DNA of 64,000 nucleotides, taken from NCBI GenBank assembly GCA_025462865.1, contig JAOAPI010000151.1, positions 62,001 to 126,000 of the forward strand, written 5' to 3'. This DNA is from Candidatus Sulfotelmatobacter sp. (lineage in GTDB: Bacteria > Acidobacteriota > Terriglobia > Terriglobales > Acidobacteriaceae). Positions 25,758 through 35,126 of the stretch are shown piece after piece. A model generated the notes under the pieces. That model was not told where the DNA came from. It searched no databases and saw only the letters and a list, made by a program, of their open reading frames with translations. Position numbers and translations under genes: made by a program. Numbering within the stretch: the first letter of the stretch is position 1; every line of letters starts with the position of its first letter.

Positions 25758-26719
25758 GCAGAATCCACGAAGCGTTAAAAAAAGCTGAACAGGAACGGGC
25801 CGTGTCGCAGGGAGGTTCGGCACAGCCTGGTTACGCGCCGACGGAGACGTCCGAGCCGGCCGTGAGGACGATTCAGCAAGAGCCGGCCGTAACTGTGACA
25901 GCCGGAATGCCCGCTGCTGGCGGGGTTCCACTCACTTCCGGAATGCCATCGTTTGGCAGTCCTTTCAGCCTTGACGCACTGCTGGCGCGCTGCCCGCAGT
26001 TGGAATGGAAGCCCGATGAGAAAACGATGCTGTTTTTCAACGGCGACGATTCTTCCCGGGGCACTGAGGAATTCCGAACGCTGCGCTCCCGTCTCTATCA
26101 CACCCGTGAAAAGATGACGCTCAAAAAGCTGCTGGTGACCAGTGCGCTGCCCAAGGAAGGTAAATCGTTCACGGCGGCAAATCTGGCACAGGTATTAGTG
26201 CGGCAGCATGGACGCCGCGTGTTGCTGATCGATGCCGACCTGCGCGGTCCACGGCTCCATCTAATGCTGGGTACGAGCTCGTCTCCCGGACTTTCCGACT
26301 ACCTGCAGGGGAGCAACGACGAATTTTCAATTATGCAGCGCGGACCCATGGATAACCTGTTCCTGATTCCGAGCGGCGACGAAATCTCCGATCCCGCCGA
26401 ACTCGTGGCTAATGGACGGTTGAAGTTCCTGCTGCAGCGGGTGGAAGCTTTGTTTGACTGGATCATCATTGATTCGCCGCCGGCAGTGCCGGTCTCAGAC
26501 GCCAGCGTTCTGGCGAAGACCTGTGACGGTGTGCTGATGGTGGTGCGTTCCAATTCCACACCTGTCGACTTAGCGCGCCGGGCACGAGAACAATTTCCAG
26601 ACCAGGCCCTGGTAGGGGTGGTGTTGAACGGCACGGATGGCGAATCCGTTCCTTACTCGCGTTACTACTATGCGGCATATGGAAAGAATGTGACCGACTC
26701 CAAGGCCCCAGGGAAATAG
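25754..26719 (+). CDS. CpsD-like tyrosine autokinase (BY-kinase)
   Basis: A 321-residue cytoplasmic P-loop kinase of the bacterial tyrosine kinase family, the partner of the Wzz-like protein. It starts SRIHEALKKAEQERA, typical for exosortase loci. Walker A is SALPKEGKSFTAAN (about residue 130), Walker A' LLIDADLRGPRLH (about 157) and Walker B IIIDSPPAVPVSDAS (about 238). A tyrosine cluster for autophosphorylation is near the end (YSRYYYAAYG). Phosphorylation cycles of such kinases control polymer length. The low-Mr phosphatase encoded near 47 kb is the likely counterpart. Confidence 0.9.
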   Translation: MSRIHEALKKAEQERAVSQGGSAQPGYAPTETSEPAVRTIQQEPAVTVTAGMPAAGGVPLTSGMPSFGSPFSLDALLARCPQLEWKPDEKTMLFFNGDDSSRGTEEFRTLRSRLYHTREKMTLKKLLVTSALPKEGKSFTAANLAQVLVRQHGRRVLLIDADLRGPRLHLMLGTSSSPGLSDYLQGSNDEFSIMQRGPMDNLFLIPSGDEISDPAELVANGRLKFLLQRVEALFDWIIIDSPPAVPVSDASVLAKTCDGVLMVVRSNSTPVDLARRAREQFPDQALVGVVLNGTDGESVPYSRYYYAAYGKNVTDSKAPGK

Positions 26720-26725
26720 GAAAAC

Positions 26726-28102
26726 GTGATCCGGCTGTTCAAAGTTTATTATCCGTTGCGCACGCTGATCCTTCTGGTAGGCGAAGCCATGATTGTGTGG
26801 CTTTCGTTCGTCACGGGAATGATGTTGCAGAACCGCGAGGACAGCTGGCTTCTGCTCAATGTAGAAAACGGCTATATAAAGATTCTTGCGGTCACTTGCG
26901 TGGTGCTGCTGTTCTCGCATTGGTTCGATCTCTACGATTCATCCAATCTCGGCGCGAAATGGGACCAGATATTTCGCCTGTTGCTGGTGCTTGGGTTCGT
27001 GGCACTGGCGCTGTCAGCTGTCGGTTTTCTTTATCCGAGTATTCTGCCGGGAAATGGTTCCGCGTTGGCCGGACTCATTATTCTTACCTTCACCTTGCTG
27101 GGCTGGCGCGCTGCTTATTCCTGGATGGTGAAACAGCCCTTTCTGCGCGAGCGGGTTTACGTGCTGGGTACCGGCGAACGAGCGCAGCGCCTGGTGACCG
27201 GTCTGCGTGAGCGTTCCGCTTTAGGAATTGAAGTTGTGGGATGGACCGGGGATGTTGAGGGGGAGCTAACTCGCGACATGGTGGCCTCGCACCTTATGGG
27301 GTTGGCGAAGGGAGAAAAAGGTGTTCATCGCGTGATTGTGGCCATGCCGAACCGCCGCGGCACTTTGCCCGTGGAAGAACTACTGGACCTGCGCCTCGGA
27401 GGCGTCAAGGTGGAAGAGGCGACCTCGTGGCTGGAGAAGATCACGGGAAGAATTGAAGTCGAGCAACTGTATCCAAGTTGGCTGATTTTTGCTGAAGGTT
27501 TTCGCTTCAGCAGCACGTTCAAGATACTGCGCCGCTTACTGCATTTCTCAGTGGCACTGGTTGGATTGTTGCTCGCGCTGCCGCTGCTTCCCTTGATTGT
27601 GCTGGCGATCCGGTTGGACTCTCGCGGTTCCGTTCTTTACCGGCAGCAGCGGGTGGGCAGGCGCGGAGTAGTTTTTTATTGCTACAAGTTCCGCACCATG
27701 CGGATGGACGCGGAGGTCGATACCGGGGCAACCTGGGCAACCGACGATGATCCGCGGATCACCTATGTAGGCAAGTTTCTACGATCCTCGCGGCTGGATG
27801 AGATTCCCCAGTTGTGGTGCGTGCTGAAGGGCGACATGCATTTTGTGGGGCCACGCCCGGAGCGCCCGGAATTCGTTCAATGGCTGAGCAAAGAGATTCC
27901 CTACTACGGTGTGCGTCACATGGTGCGTCCCGGAATTACCGGCTGGGCGCAGGTGCAGTATAAGTATGGAAACACTCTGGCCGACGCTCGCGAAAAACTT
28001 CAGTACGATCTGTTCTATATCAAGAATGCCTCTCTCGGTCTCGACCTGCTGATTATGTTTCAGACCATCAAGATTGTGCTGCTGGGACGGGGAGCGCAAT
28101 GA
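26726..28102 (+). CDS. Initiating undecaprenyl-phosphate sugar-phosphate transferase
   Basis: A 458-residue polyisoprenyl-phosphate hexose-1-phosphate transferase of the WbaP/WcaJ type that places the first sugar of the repeat on the lipid carrier. The N-terminal half has four to five membrane segments and a CoA-binding-like domain (VYVLGTGERAQRLVTGLRE). The catalytic C-terminal part shows YRQQRVGRRGVVFYCYKFRTM, LDEIPQLWCVLKGDMHFVGP and RPERPEFV. It matches the exosortase-associated subgroup. The start is GTG 26726, preceded by AGG, and six bases separate it from the kinase gene. It overlaps the next gene by ATGA. Confidence 0.92.
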   Translation: MIRLFKVYYPLRTLILLVGEAMIVWLSFVTGMMLQNREDSWLLLNVENGYIKILAVTCVVLLFSHWFDLYDSSNLGAKWDQIFRLLLVLGFVALALSAVGFLYPSILPGNGSALAGLIILTFTLLGWRAAYSWMVKQPFLRERVYVLGTGERAQRLVTGLRERSALGIEVVGWTGDVEGELTRDMVASHLMGLAKGEKGVHRVIVAMPNRRGTLPVEELLDLRLGGVKVEEATSWLEKITGRIEVEQLYPSWLIFAEGFRFSSTFKILRRLLHFSVALVGLLLALPLLPLIVLAIRLDSRGSVLYRQQRVGRRGVVFYCYKFRTMRMDAEVDTGATWATDDDPRITYVGKFLRSSRLDEIPQLWCVLKGDMHFVGPRPERPEFVQWLSKEIPYYGVRHMVRPGITGWAQVQYKYGNTLADAREKLQYDLFYIKNASLGLDLLIMFQTIKIVLLGRGAQ

Positions 28103-29220
28103 CGTGGGTATTCTGGGGATCGGCCATGCTGATTGCTTATTCCTACGTTGGTTATGCAGGTTGGTTATGGCTGCGGGTCCGTCTTCGGCCCTGGCCCATC
28201 CTTCGCGGACCACAAGAACCCTACGCGTCGATCGCGATGGTTGTGCGGAATGAAGAGAGGTGGCTCGAGAGCAAGATGGAGAATCTCCTGGCACTGGATT
28301 ACCCCCAATCCCTTTATCAGATTGTGGTGGTCTCCGATGGATCGACTGATCGCACGGATGTCATTCTCCGTCAATATGCGGACAACCCGCGAGTAACGTT
28401 ATTGATGAACCAGTTGCCTAGAGGGAAGGCCGCGGGGGTGAACGATGCTATTTCCTTAGCTGCCGGAGAAATCGTCATTCTTACCGATGCCCGCCAAAAA
28501 ATTGAGAGCGGTGCGATACGTTTGTTAGTGGAAAATTTTGCCGATCCGCAAGTCGGTTGCGTGAGTGGGGCGCTGATGCTCGGAGATCCTGAATCAGGAG
28601 AAGCGCTTAAGGGAATGGGACTCTACTGGAGGATCGAGAAAAAGATTCGAGAATTGGAGTCGGAGTCGGGTTCGGTGGTTGGAGCGACGGGAGCGTTGTA
28701 CGCGGTGCGGAAGGAATTGCTGACTCCGGTACCGGAAGGAACGATTCTCGACGACGTTTACATTCCACTCCAGGTGGCCCGGCAGAAAAAACGTGTGGTC
28801 TTTGAGCCCCGAGCCAGAGTCTGGGATGATCCAGACCTGGGAGCAGAGCGCGAGTTCGCCCGGAAGGTTCGGACGTTGAGCGGTAACTACCAACTGGTGC
28901 AGCTGGCGCCGTGGCTGTTGAAGAGTGAGAATCCGCTTCGTTTTGAATTTATCAGCCACAAGTTGCTCAGACTGGTCGTGCCGTTTGCTTTGGCAGCCCT
29001 ATTGGTTGGATCGATCGTTCTTACTGGTCCGGTTTACCGGAGTGCGCTGGCGTTGCAGACGGCATTTTATGGTTTGGGTTTACTGGCGGGACTTCGTGTG
29101 AGTCGCGGACCATTGGCGCGTATGTCGGATGCGGCGCTCACATTTGTGATGTTGAACGGCGCCGCAGCCGTGGCGTTTGTGAATTTCGTGACAGGCCGTA
29201 AGGCGGCCTGGATTCGCTAA
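28099..29220 (+). CDS. Membrane glycosyltransferase, family 2
   Basis: A 373-residue GT2 enzyme with an N-terminal membrane segment, a GT-A domain and two or three C-terminal membrane segments. Visible motifs are IAMVVRNEERWLESKMENLL, IVVVSDGSTDRTD (nucleotide binding), RGKAAGVNDAI, EIVILTDARQ (the metal-binding DxD position is Asp-Ala-Arg) and TILDDVYIPLQVARQ (catalytic ED equivalent). It should extend the lipid-linked sugar at the inner membrane. ATG 28099 overlaps the stop of the initiating transferase gene. Confidence 0.88.
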   Translation: MTWVFWGSAMLIAYSYVGYAGWLWLRVRLRPWPILRGPQEPYASIAMVVRNEERWLESKMENLLALDYPQSLYQIVVVSDGSTDRTDVILRQYADNPRVTLLMNQLPRGKAAGVNDAISLAAGEIVILTDARQKIESGAIRLLVENFADPQVGCVSGALMLGDPESGEALKGMGLYWRIEKKIRELESESGSVVGATGALYAVRKELLTPVPEGTILDDVYIPLQVARQKKRVVFEPRARVWDDPDLGAEREFARKVRTLSGNYQLVQLAPWLLKSENPLRFEFISHKLLRLVVPFALAALLVGSIVLTGPVYRSALALQTAFYGLGLLAGLRVSRGPLARMSDAALTFVMLNGAAAVAFVNFVTGRKAAWIR

Positions 29221-29264
29221 TCGGTAAGTTATTACGCGGTCGCAATTCCGCGGATGGAACTCTA

Positions 29265-30608
29265 GTGCCTTTGACTAACGAGGATCAAAAAATCGCGCGG
29301 CGTTCGCTTGATTTGCCACAGGCAAGCCCTTCCTTGAATGGTCCTTTTTTCTGGCTCAGCGCCTTTTACATCGTCTACTGCACTCGCCCAGAGGACTGGA
29401 TCCCCGGGCTCGCCTACATTCCACTTGCCAAGATTACCGGCGTATTTGCACTCCTGGCATTGCTGAGCAGTATCGGCAGGACGCAGCGCAAATTCCGCGA
29501 TCTCCCGCGGGAGTCGAATTACCTGCTGGCCATGATCGGGATGCTGTTCTTATCGGCATTGCTGTCACCCGTCTGGAAAGGAGGAGCCCTAACCAGTACG
29601 CTGGATTTTGCGAAGGTCTGGATTGTCTGGATCCTGACGTTCATGTTGGTTACTAATTTCGTAAGGCTTCGACGCGTCATCTACATCCAGTCTGTTTCTG
29701 TGGCAGTAATCAGCGTAGTATCGCTCGTTTTCGCGCGCAACCAGCCCAGGCTGGAGGGTCTTCTCGGGGGCATCTATTCAAATTCCAACGATCTGGCGTT
29801 CGCGATCGTGCTTACGTTGCCATTCGCACTGGCGTTTCTCTTGACCACGAAGAGAATATTCATCAGACTGTGCTGGAGCGCCACCATCCTGATGATGACT
29901 CTCACCCTATTGAAGACGGCGTCGCGCGCTGGATTTATCAGTCTGATGATTTCAGGGGTCGTCTGCTTATGGTATTTCGGAGTCAAAGGGCGCCGACTCT
30001 ATCTACTTGTGACGAGCGTTTTTGTCCTGGTTATATTGCTGGCCGTTGCAGGGGGGCCAGTGGTCGATCGCATATTTGCCATTGGCGGGAATGTGAGCAC
30101 TAAGGAGGAGGCGAGAGCGTACGGATCGTATCAGGAGCGCAAATACCTGATCGACAAGTCGATAGAAGGTATCATGCGGTACCCGATCTTAGGTGTGGGG
30201 GTGCGTAATTTCGAAACTTACTCAGGTGTTTGGAAAGACGTGCATGTAACCTACCTTCAGATCGCTGTTGAAGGAGGTCTCCCATCCTTAATCCTGTATT
30301 TGCTGTTCCTCGGCAGCGCATTCAGTAATCTCCGGAAGTTGCGACGCAGGCAGGACCTTGATGGTTCCACGCGACTGTTTGTTGATGCGTTGCAGAGCTC
30401 TTTGATTGGGTTTGTTGTCGGGGCCATGTTTGCACCAGTGGCTTATCAGTTCTTTCCTTACTTTACCGTCGCGTACACGGCGGCTCTGCTGGCGACGACG
30501 CAGGAAAATGAACCGGCCTCCGAACCCTCCCTCTCGGTAAGACCGTGGCGATTGCGGCTTGACGCGGGCTTCCCGGCCAAAAGAAATCGTGTGACACGCT
30601 CCACCTGA
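29265..30608 (+). CDS. O-antigen ligase/polymerase-type membrane protein (Wzy/WaaL-like)
   Basis: A 447-residue polytopic protein with ten or more hydrophobic segments and a periplasmic loop that holds the conserved phrase GVGVRNFETYSGVWKDVHVT; this matches the Wzy_C/O-antigen ligase pattern with its HxxY-like region near HVTYLQIAVEGGLPSLILY. Members either polymerise the repeat units or ligate glycan to an acceptor; in exosortase loci this is sometimes called an exosortase-associated O-glycosylation ligase. Which of the two it does cannot be read from sequence. The start is GTG 29265. Confidence 0.82.
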   Translation: MPLTNEDQKIARRSLDLPQASPSLNGPFFWLSAFYIVYCTRPEDWIPGLAYIPLAKITGVFALLALLSSIGRTQRKFRDLPRESNYLLAMIGMLFLSALLSPVWKGGALTSTLDFAKVWIVWILTFMLVTNFVRLRRVIYIQSVSVAVISVVSLVFARNQPRLEGLLGGIYSNSNDLAFAIVLTLPFALAFLLTTKRIFIRLCWSATILMMTLTLLKTASRAGFISLMISGVVCLWYFGVKGRRLYLLVTSVFVLVILLAVAGGPVVDRIFAIGGNVSTKEEARAYGSYQERKYLIDKSIEGIMRYPILGVGVRNFETYSGVWKDVHVTYLQIAVEGGLPSLILYLLFLGSAFSNLRKLRRRQDLDGSTRLFVDALQSSLIGFVVGAMFAPVAYQFFPYFTVAYTAALLATTQENEPASEPSLSVRPWRLRLDAGFPAKRNRVTRST

Positions 30609-30698
30609 GTCGAAGCACCATGTTATTGAATTCGAAGCTTCAGTAGCTGATGAGTATCACGAGACGTCTGAGAGTATTCGTCCGGTCATTACTTTATT

Positions 30699-32102
30699 AT
30701 GCTTTTCGATACGCCGATCTTTTTCTGCTTTTTGTGCTTGGTGGTCGTTGCGTACTGGTGTCTCGACTTCCGCAATCAGAACCGCTTCCTTCTGGTGGCA
30801 AGTTATTTCTTTTACGGATGGTGGGATTGGCGTTTTCTCTGCCTGATGATCGCATCCACGGTCATCGATTATTTTGTTGCCATCAAGATCGAGGACACAA
30901 GCGATCCAGGGGTCCGGCGATTCTTGCTTGTGCTGTCGCTCGTAATCAATTTCTCAATCCTCGGATTCTTTAAATATTTCAACTTCTTTGCAGATTCGGC
31001 TGCAAGCGCATTATCCGTCTTAAAAGTCCCCGCATCACTGCCTTTCTTGCGTATTATCCTGCCTCCGGGGATTTCGTTCTATACCTTCCAGGAAGTGGCT
31101 TACATCGTCGATGTCTATCAGAAACGCCTGCCTGCTTCGCGGTCGTTTGTCGACTACGGTTTGTTCATCACACTATTCCCGCACTTGATTGCCGGTCCGA
31201 TTCAGCGTCCCAGTCACCTGCTTCCCCAAGTTCAAGCGCCCAGGAAAGCGGATTCCGAAAAAGTGTTCCACGGGATGCTGCTGATCTTGGAAGGATTGTT
31301 CCGCAAATGCGTGATTGCCGATAATTGCGCCCTGATTGCGAACGCTGCTTTTTCCGGGTCGTTCGGCCGTCCGAGCATTCCGGTATTGCTTTTAGGGACC
31401 TATGCTTTCGCCTGGCAGATTTACGGGGATTTCAGCGGGTACAGCAACATCGCGCGAGGATGCGCGCAATTAATGGGATTTCATTTCATGGTGAACTTTC
31501 GCCAACCGTACCTGGCGGACAGCATCCAGGATTTCTGGCGGCGCTGGCACATCAGTTTAAGCACATGGCTGCGTGATTATCTTTATATCCCGCTGGGTGG
31601 AAATCGCCATGGTGAACGGCAGACTTACCGCAACCTGCTGCTGACCATGTTGCTGGGTGGTTTATGGCACGGCGCAAACTGGACTTACGTATTTTGGGGC
31701 GGACTCCACGGCGCTGGACTGGCCGTCGAGCGGAAGCTCACGCCCCCGACAATCACTCCTCAATGGCAACTTCCCAGATGGTTGAAACGAATTCTCATCT
31801 TCCACTTCGTGTGTTTGACTTGGATTTTCTTCCGTGCGCAATCCATGCAGGCCGCGTGGGTTATGTTGAAGGGGATTGGAAGTTGGACTTGGCGGTCGGA
31901 ATTTCCCGCGGCACTTATTTTTCTCGCAATGTTCTCTGTACCGCTTCTAATGATTGATCTTTATTTGGAAAAGTCCGGCGAAGAATATTGCTTTGAATCG
32001 GCAACCGTGCCTGCGCGAGTGGTCTTTGGCGCGGCATGCGCGCTGATAGTGGCGTTGTGGGGAGCGAATCAGGCAAATGCATTCATCTACTTCCAATTCT
32101 GA
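30699..32102 (+). CDS. MBOAT-family O-acyltransferase (AlgI-like)
   Basis: A 467-residue membrane-bound O-acyltransferase. Family features are FFYGWWDWRF, PPGISFYTFQ, FPHLIAGPI, QIYGDFSGYSNIARG, FWRRWHISLSTWLRDYLYIP and the catalytic histidine in LLGGLWHGANW (His near residue 324). Such proteins move acetyl or similar groups across the inner membrane for polysaccharide O-acylation, as AlgI does for alginate. The next gene overlaps it by 26 bases and encodes an SGNH-type partner, the pair arrangement known from AlgI/AlgJ. ATG 30699 has no clear Shine-Dalgarno. Confidence 0.92.
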   Translation: MLFDTPIFFCFLCLVVVAYWCLDFRNQNRFLLVASYFFYGWWDWRFLCLMIASTVIDYFVAIKIEDTSDPGVRRFLLVLSLVINFSILGFFKYFNFFADSAASALSVLKVPASLPFLRIILPPGISFYTFQEVAYIVDVYQKRLPASRSFVDYGLFITLFPHLIAGPIQRPSHLLPQVQAPRKADSEKVFHGMLLILEGLFRKCVIADNCALIANAAFSGSFGRPSIPVLLLGTYAFAWQIYGDFSGYSNIARGCAQLMGFHFMVNFRQPYLADSIQDFWRRWHISLSTWLRDYLYIPLGGNRHGERQTYRNLLLTMLLGGLWHGANWTYVFWGGLHGAGLAVERKLTPPTITPQWQLPRWLKRILIFHFVCLTWIFFRAQSMQAAWVMLKGIGSWTWRSEFPAALIFLAMFSVPLLMIDLYLEKSGEEYCFESATVPARVVFGAACALIVALWGANQANAFIYFQF

Positions 32103-33111
32103 AGGAGCGGGGGCAGTGGCCTCTCAGTCGGGCGCTCGCGGCGTGACCGCGCGAACCGGTATCATCGCTTTATGCGTTGTGCTTGCACTAGTCTGGATTG
32201 CATTGGAGCTGAGCGCCCCCATCATGCTGAAGCGTTTCAGCCGGATTGAACGGCGAATCGAGGGCGAAACCAAGGAGGCACTCGCGCTGCGTTCCTTCAC
32301 TCCTGATGGCCGCCCTACGGTGCTTCTGGTTGGAAACTCACTGTTGCTCGAAGGCGTTCAGCTGGATGCTCTGCAGAATCGTCTAGCGCCTCAGTGCGCC
32401 GTCAGCCGGCTCGGTATCGACCAGACGCGGTACCTTGATTGGTATTTTGGATTGCGCAGCCTTTTAGAACAGGGATCTCGTCCCAGTATGATCGTCCTGA
32501 GTCTGGCGACTGACCAACTGGCGTCCCAGTACAGCCTCGAAGAGGCCTTCGCTCATCGACAGATGAGCGCCCGCGATTTGCCCCTGTTGGTTCGGGAGGC
32601 GAAACTGGACAAGACCCAGGCGACTTCATACTTTTTTGCCCACTGGAGCAACTGGCTGGGCGATAAACGTTTCATCCGCCAGGATATTCTTATCCTGACG
32701 GTGCCGAATTTCCGCGAACTGGCCGGCCGCGTAGCCCCACATGGTGCGCGCGTTTTTGATCCGTCCATATTGTTGGGGATGGCGCAGGAGAGGCTGCCGG
32801 AGCTACGAGATCTAGCCCATTCCTATGGCCTCAAGATCGTCGTGCTTGTGCCACCGAACCTGCGTGAGGATTATTCATTGCAGATTCAGCAGATCGGCAA
32901 CAAAGTGGGCATTCCGGTATGGGTACCCTCGCCTCCCGGAGAATTTTCCCGCGATTTATATCGCGACGGTTTTCATTTGAACGACCAAGGTTCAGAGATT
33001 TTCACCACTCGACTTGCGAACCAAATTCGTACCGAGATCGGTGAGATTTCGCATTCGTCATTGAACCTGGGAACACCGGCGCAGAAAGTTGCGGCGGCAG
33101 GCGACAGGTAA
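32077..33111 (+). CDS. SGNH-like acyltransferase partner of the MBOAT protein
   Basis: A 344-residue protein with one N-terminal membrane segment (about residues 29-52) and a periplasmic domain. A GNS motif puts Ser88 where SGNH/AlgJ-type enzymes have the nucleophile (VLLVGNSLLLEGV), and Asp297 and His300 in RDGFHLNDQG complete a triad. Asn and Gly blocks are less clear. It likely takes the acyl group from the MBOAT protein and puts it on the polysaccharide. The start overlaps the MBOAT gene by 26 bases, so translation is coupled. Overall resemblance to named families is weak, so the role rests on the motif and the neighbour. Confidence 0.7.
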   Translation: MHSSTSNSEGAGAVASQSGARGVTARTGIIALCVVLALVWIALELSAPIMLKRFSRIERRIEGETKEALALRSFTPDGRPTVLLVGNSLLLEGVQLDALQNRLAPQCAVSRLGIDQTRYLDWYFGLRSLLEQGSRPSMIVLSLATDQLASQYSLEEAFAHRQMSARDLPLLVREAKLDKTQATSYFFAHWSNWLGDKRFIRQDILILTVPNFRELAGRVAPHGARVFDPSILLGMAQERLPELRDLAHSYGLKIVVLVPPNLREDYSLQIQQIGNKVGIPVWVPSPPGEFSRDLYRDGFHLNDQGSEIFTTRLANQIRTEIGEISHSSLNLGTPAQKVAAAGDR

Positions 33112-33188
33112 TTTGTAAGAAATGGCTCGAGAACGGCAGATAGATTTGAGCGACACTCGCATAACGGCGAGGGGGAGAGGATAAGGCG

Positions 33189-35126
33189 ATGTGTGGAATT
33201 GCGGGCATTGTCAGCGCCGCACCGGGTGATCGAATCGATGTTTTCACGATTCATCGCATGTGCCAGGCGATCGTGCATCGCGGCCCGGATGACGAAGGAA
33301 TTTTCGTCAAAGATGGTACGGGGCTTGGTATGCGCCGCCTCAGCATCATCGATCTGGTGGGTGGCCATCAACCCGTTTTTAACGAAGACCGGTCGGTCTG
33401 GGTTGTTTTCAATGGCGAGATTTACAATTTTCCGGAACTTCGCGCCGAGCTTCTGACTCGTGGCCATCGCCTGGCCACGCACAGTGATACGGAAGTGATC
33501 GTCCACCTCTACGAGGAAATGGGCGCGGACTGCGTCAATAAGCTGCGCGGCATGTTTGCCTTCGCCTTGTACGATGAGCGCCGGCGGAAGTTGCTGATTG
33601 CGCGCGACCGATTTGGCAAAAAGCCGCTTCACTACGCCCTCGCGAATCAGCGACTGTATTTTGGGTCTGAAATCAAAGCCATCCACGCAGTGGCGCCGGA
33701 ACTGGCCGAGGTAAACAACGAAGCGCTTCTGCAATACATGTATTTCGGTTATGTTCCGGATCCGCTCACAGCGTTTGTCCCCATCAAGAAACTTCCGCCC
33801 GGCCATCTTCTCGAATTCCAGGATGGGGCCATCCAGGTTCGTCAGTATTGGGACCTGCCTCGGTACGGCACGCATCAGCCCAGCAGCGAGGAAGAATGCC
33901 TGGAGGAACTGGAGCGGAGGCTGGCCGAAGCGGTCAAGATCCGCCTGATCTCCGACGTTCCCCTTGGCGCTTTGCTTAGCGGCGGGATCGACTCTTCCAC
34001 GGTGGTCGCCTTGATGGCCCGCGCCAGTTCGAAGCCGGTGCAGACTTTCTCAATTGGATTCAGCCACGACGATTTCAACGAGTCGCATTATGCCCGAATC
34101 GTCGCAAAACGTTTTGGCACCGATCATCACGAACTGGTATTGGAACCAAATGTCGTCGAGACGATTGAGACCCTGACCAGTTCGCTGGAAGAACCGTTCG
34201 GCGACTCGTCGATGCTTCCGACCTATTATGTCTCGTGCATGGCGCGAAAGTACGTGACTGTCGCCTTGTCGGGAGATGGCGGAGACGAGATTTTTGCGGG
34301 TTACGATCGCTATGGGGTTCATCTCCGCCGGAAGAACTTCGAGCTGATTCCACAATGGGTATGGCGCTTATACCGTGAGCGGATCTATTCTCGATTGCCG
34401 CATAATCTGCGAGGAAAAAAATTCTCTTACAACGTTTCCTTGCCGTGGCGGGAACGATATGTGGACGGCATCTCTTTCGTCCCTTCTTTCGAGAGAGACA
34501 TGCCTCTGTGGTCAACCGAGTTTCGCGAAACTCTGAAGGGCAGCGCAAAACCCGAAGATGTCATGCACGGATATTTTGATCGTGCTCCGGCCGACGACCC
34601 TATCAGCCAAATGCTGTACGTGGACACGAAAACCTATATGGTGGCTGATATTCTGACGAAAGTGGATCGAATGAGTATGGCCACCTCACTCGAAGTCCGC
34701 GTACCGATCCTCGACCATCTTTTTGTGGAGTGGGCAACGGGTCTGCCTTCCGAGTGGAAGCTTCGCGGCCGATCTCAAAAATATCTCCTAGGCAAACTCG
34801 CCGAACGAGTCGGAGTGCCGAGGGAAGCCATTTATCGCCCGAAGCGGGGATTTTCTCTGCCGCTGGTCCACTGGATGCGGAATGAATTGAAAGATCTGAT
34901 CATGACGGTTCTTCTCGAGCCGAAGACCATGCAGCGTGGATACTTTGATCCGCGTGGCGTGCATCAATTGCTGGATGAGCACTTCCGTGGCCGCCGCGAT
35001 CAATCCGGGCGAATCTGGCGATTGCTGATGTTCGAAATGTGGCATCGCAATTACCTCGAGAGAATTCCGGAGTCTGGTGTTGAAACGGACCTACCTGTCC
35101 CCGGCCTTGCCGGGAATCTGGAATGA
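33189..35126 (+). CDS. asnB: Asparagine synthase-like amidotransferase, exosortase-locus type (first copy)
   Basis: A 645-residue glutamine-dependent amidotransferase. The class II glutaminase domain begins right after the initiator with Cys2 (MCGIAGIV) and has RRLSIIDLVGG and VFNGEIYNF. The ATP-pyrophosphatase domain has the PP-loop LLSGGIDSSTV near residue 262 and VALSGDGGDEIFAGYDRY. True AsnB makes asparagine from aspartate; copies inside exosortase exopolysaccharide loci are a separate subgroup thought to amidate a sugar acid or other envelope substrate. GGGGAGAGGATAAGG precedes the ATG. It overlaps the next gene by ATGA. Confidence 0.88.
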   Translation: MCGIAGIVSAAPGDRIDVFTIHRMCQAIVHRGPDDEGIFVKDGTGLGMRRLSIIDLVGGHQPVFNEDRSVWVVFNGEIYNFPELRAELLTRGHRLATHSDTEVIVHLYEEMGADCVNKLRGMFAFALYDERRRKLLIARDRFGKKPLHYALANQRLYFGSEIKAIHAVAPELAEVNNEALLQYMYFGYVPDPLTAFVPIKKLPPGHLLEFQDGAIQVRQYWDLPRYGTHQPSSEEECLEELERRLAEAVKIRLISDVPLGALLSGGIDSSTVVALMARASSKPVQTFSIGFSHDDFNESHYARIVAKRFGTDHHELVLEPNVVETIETLTSSLEEPFGDSSMLPTYYVSCMARKYVTVALSGDGGDEIFAGYDRYGVHLRRKNFELIPQWVWRLYRERIYSRLPHNLRGKKFSYNVSLPWRERYVDGISFVPSFERDMPLWSTEFRETLKGSAKPEDVMHGYFDRAPADDPISQMLYVDTKTYMVADILTKVDRMSMATSLEVRVPILDHLFVEWATGLPSEWKLRGRSQKYLLGKLAERVGVPREAIYRPKRGFSLPLVHWMRNELKDLIMTVLLEPKTMQRGYFDPRGVHQLLDEHFRGRRDQSGRIWRLLMFEMWHRNYLERIPESGVETDLPVPGLAGNLE

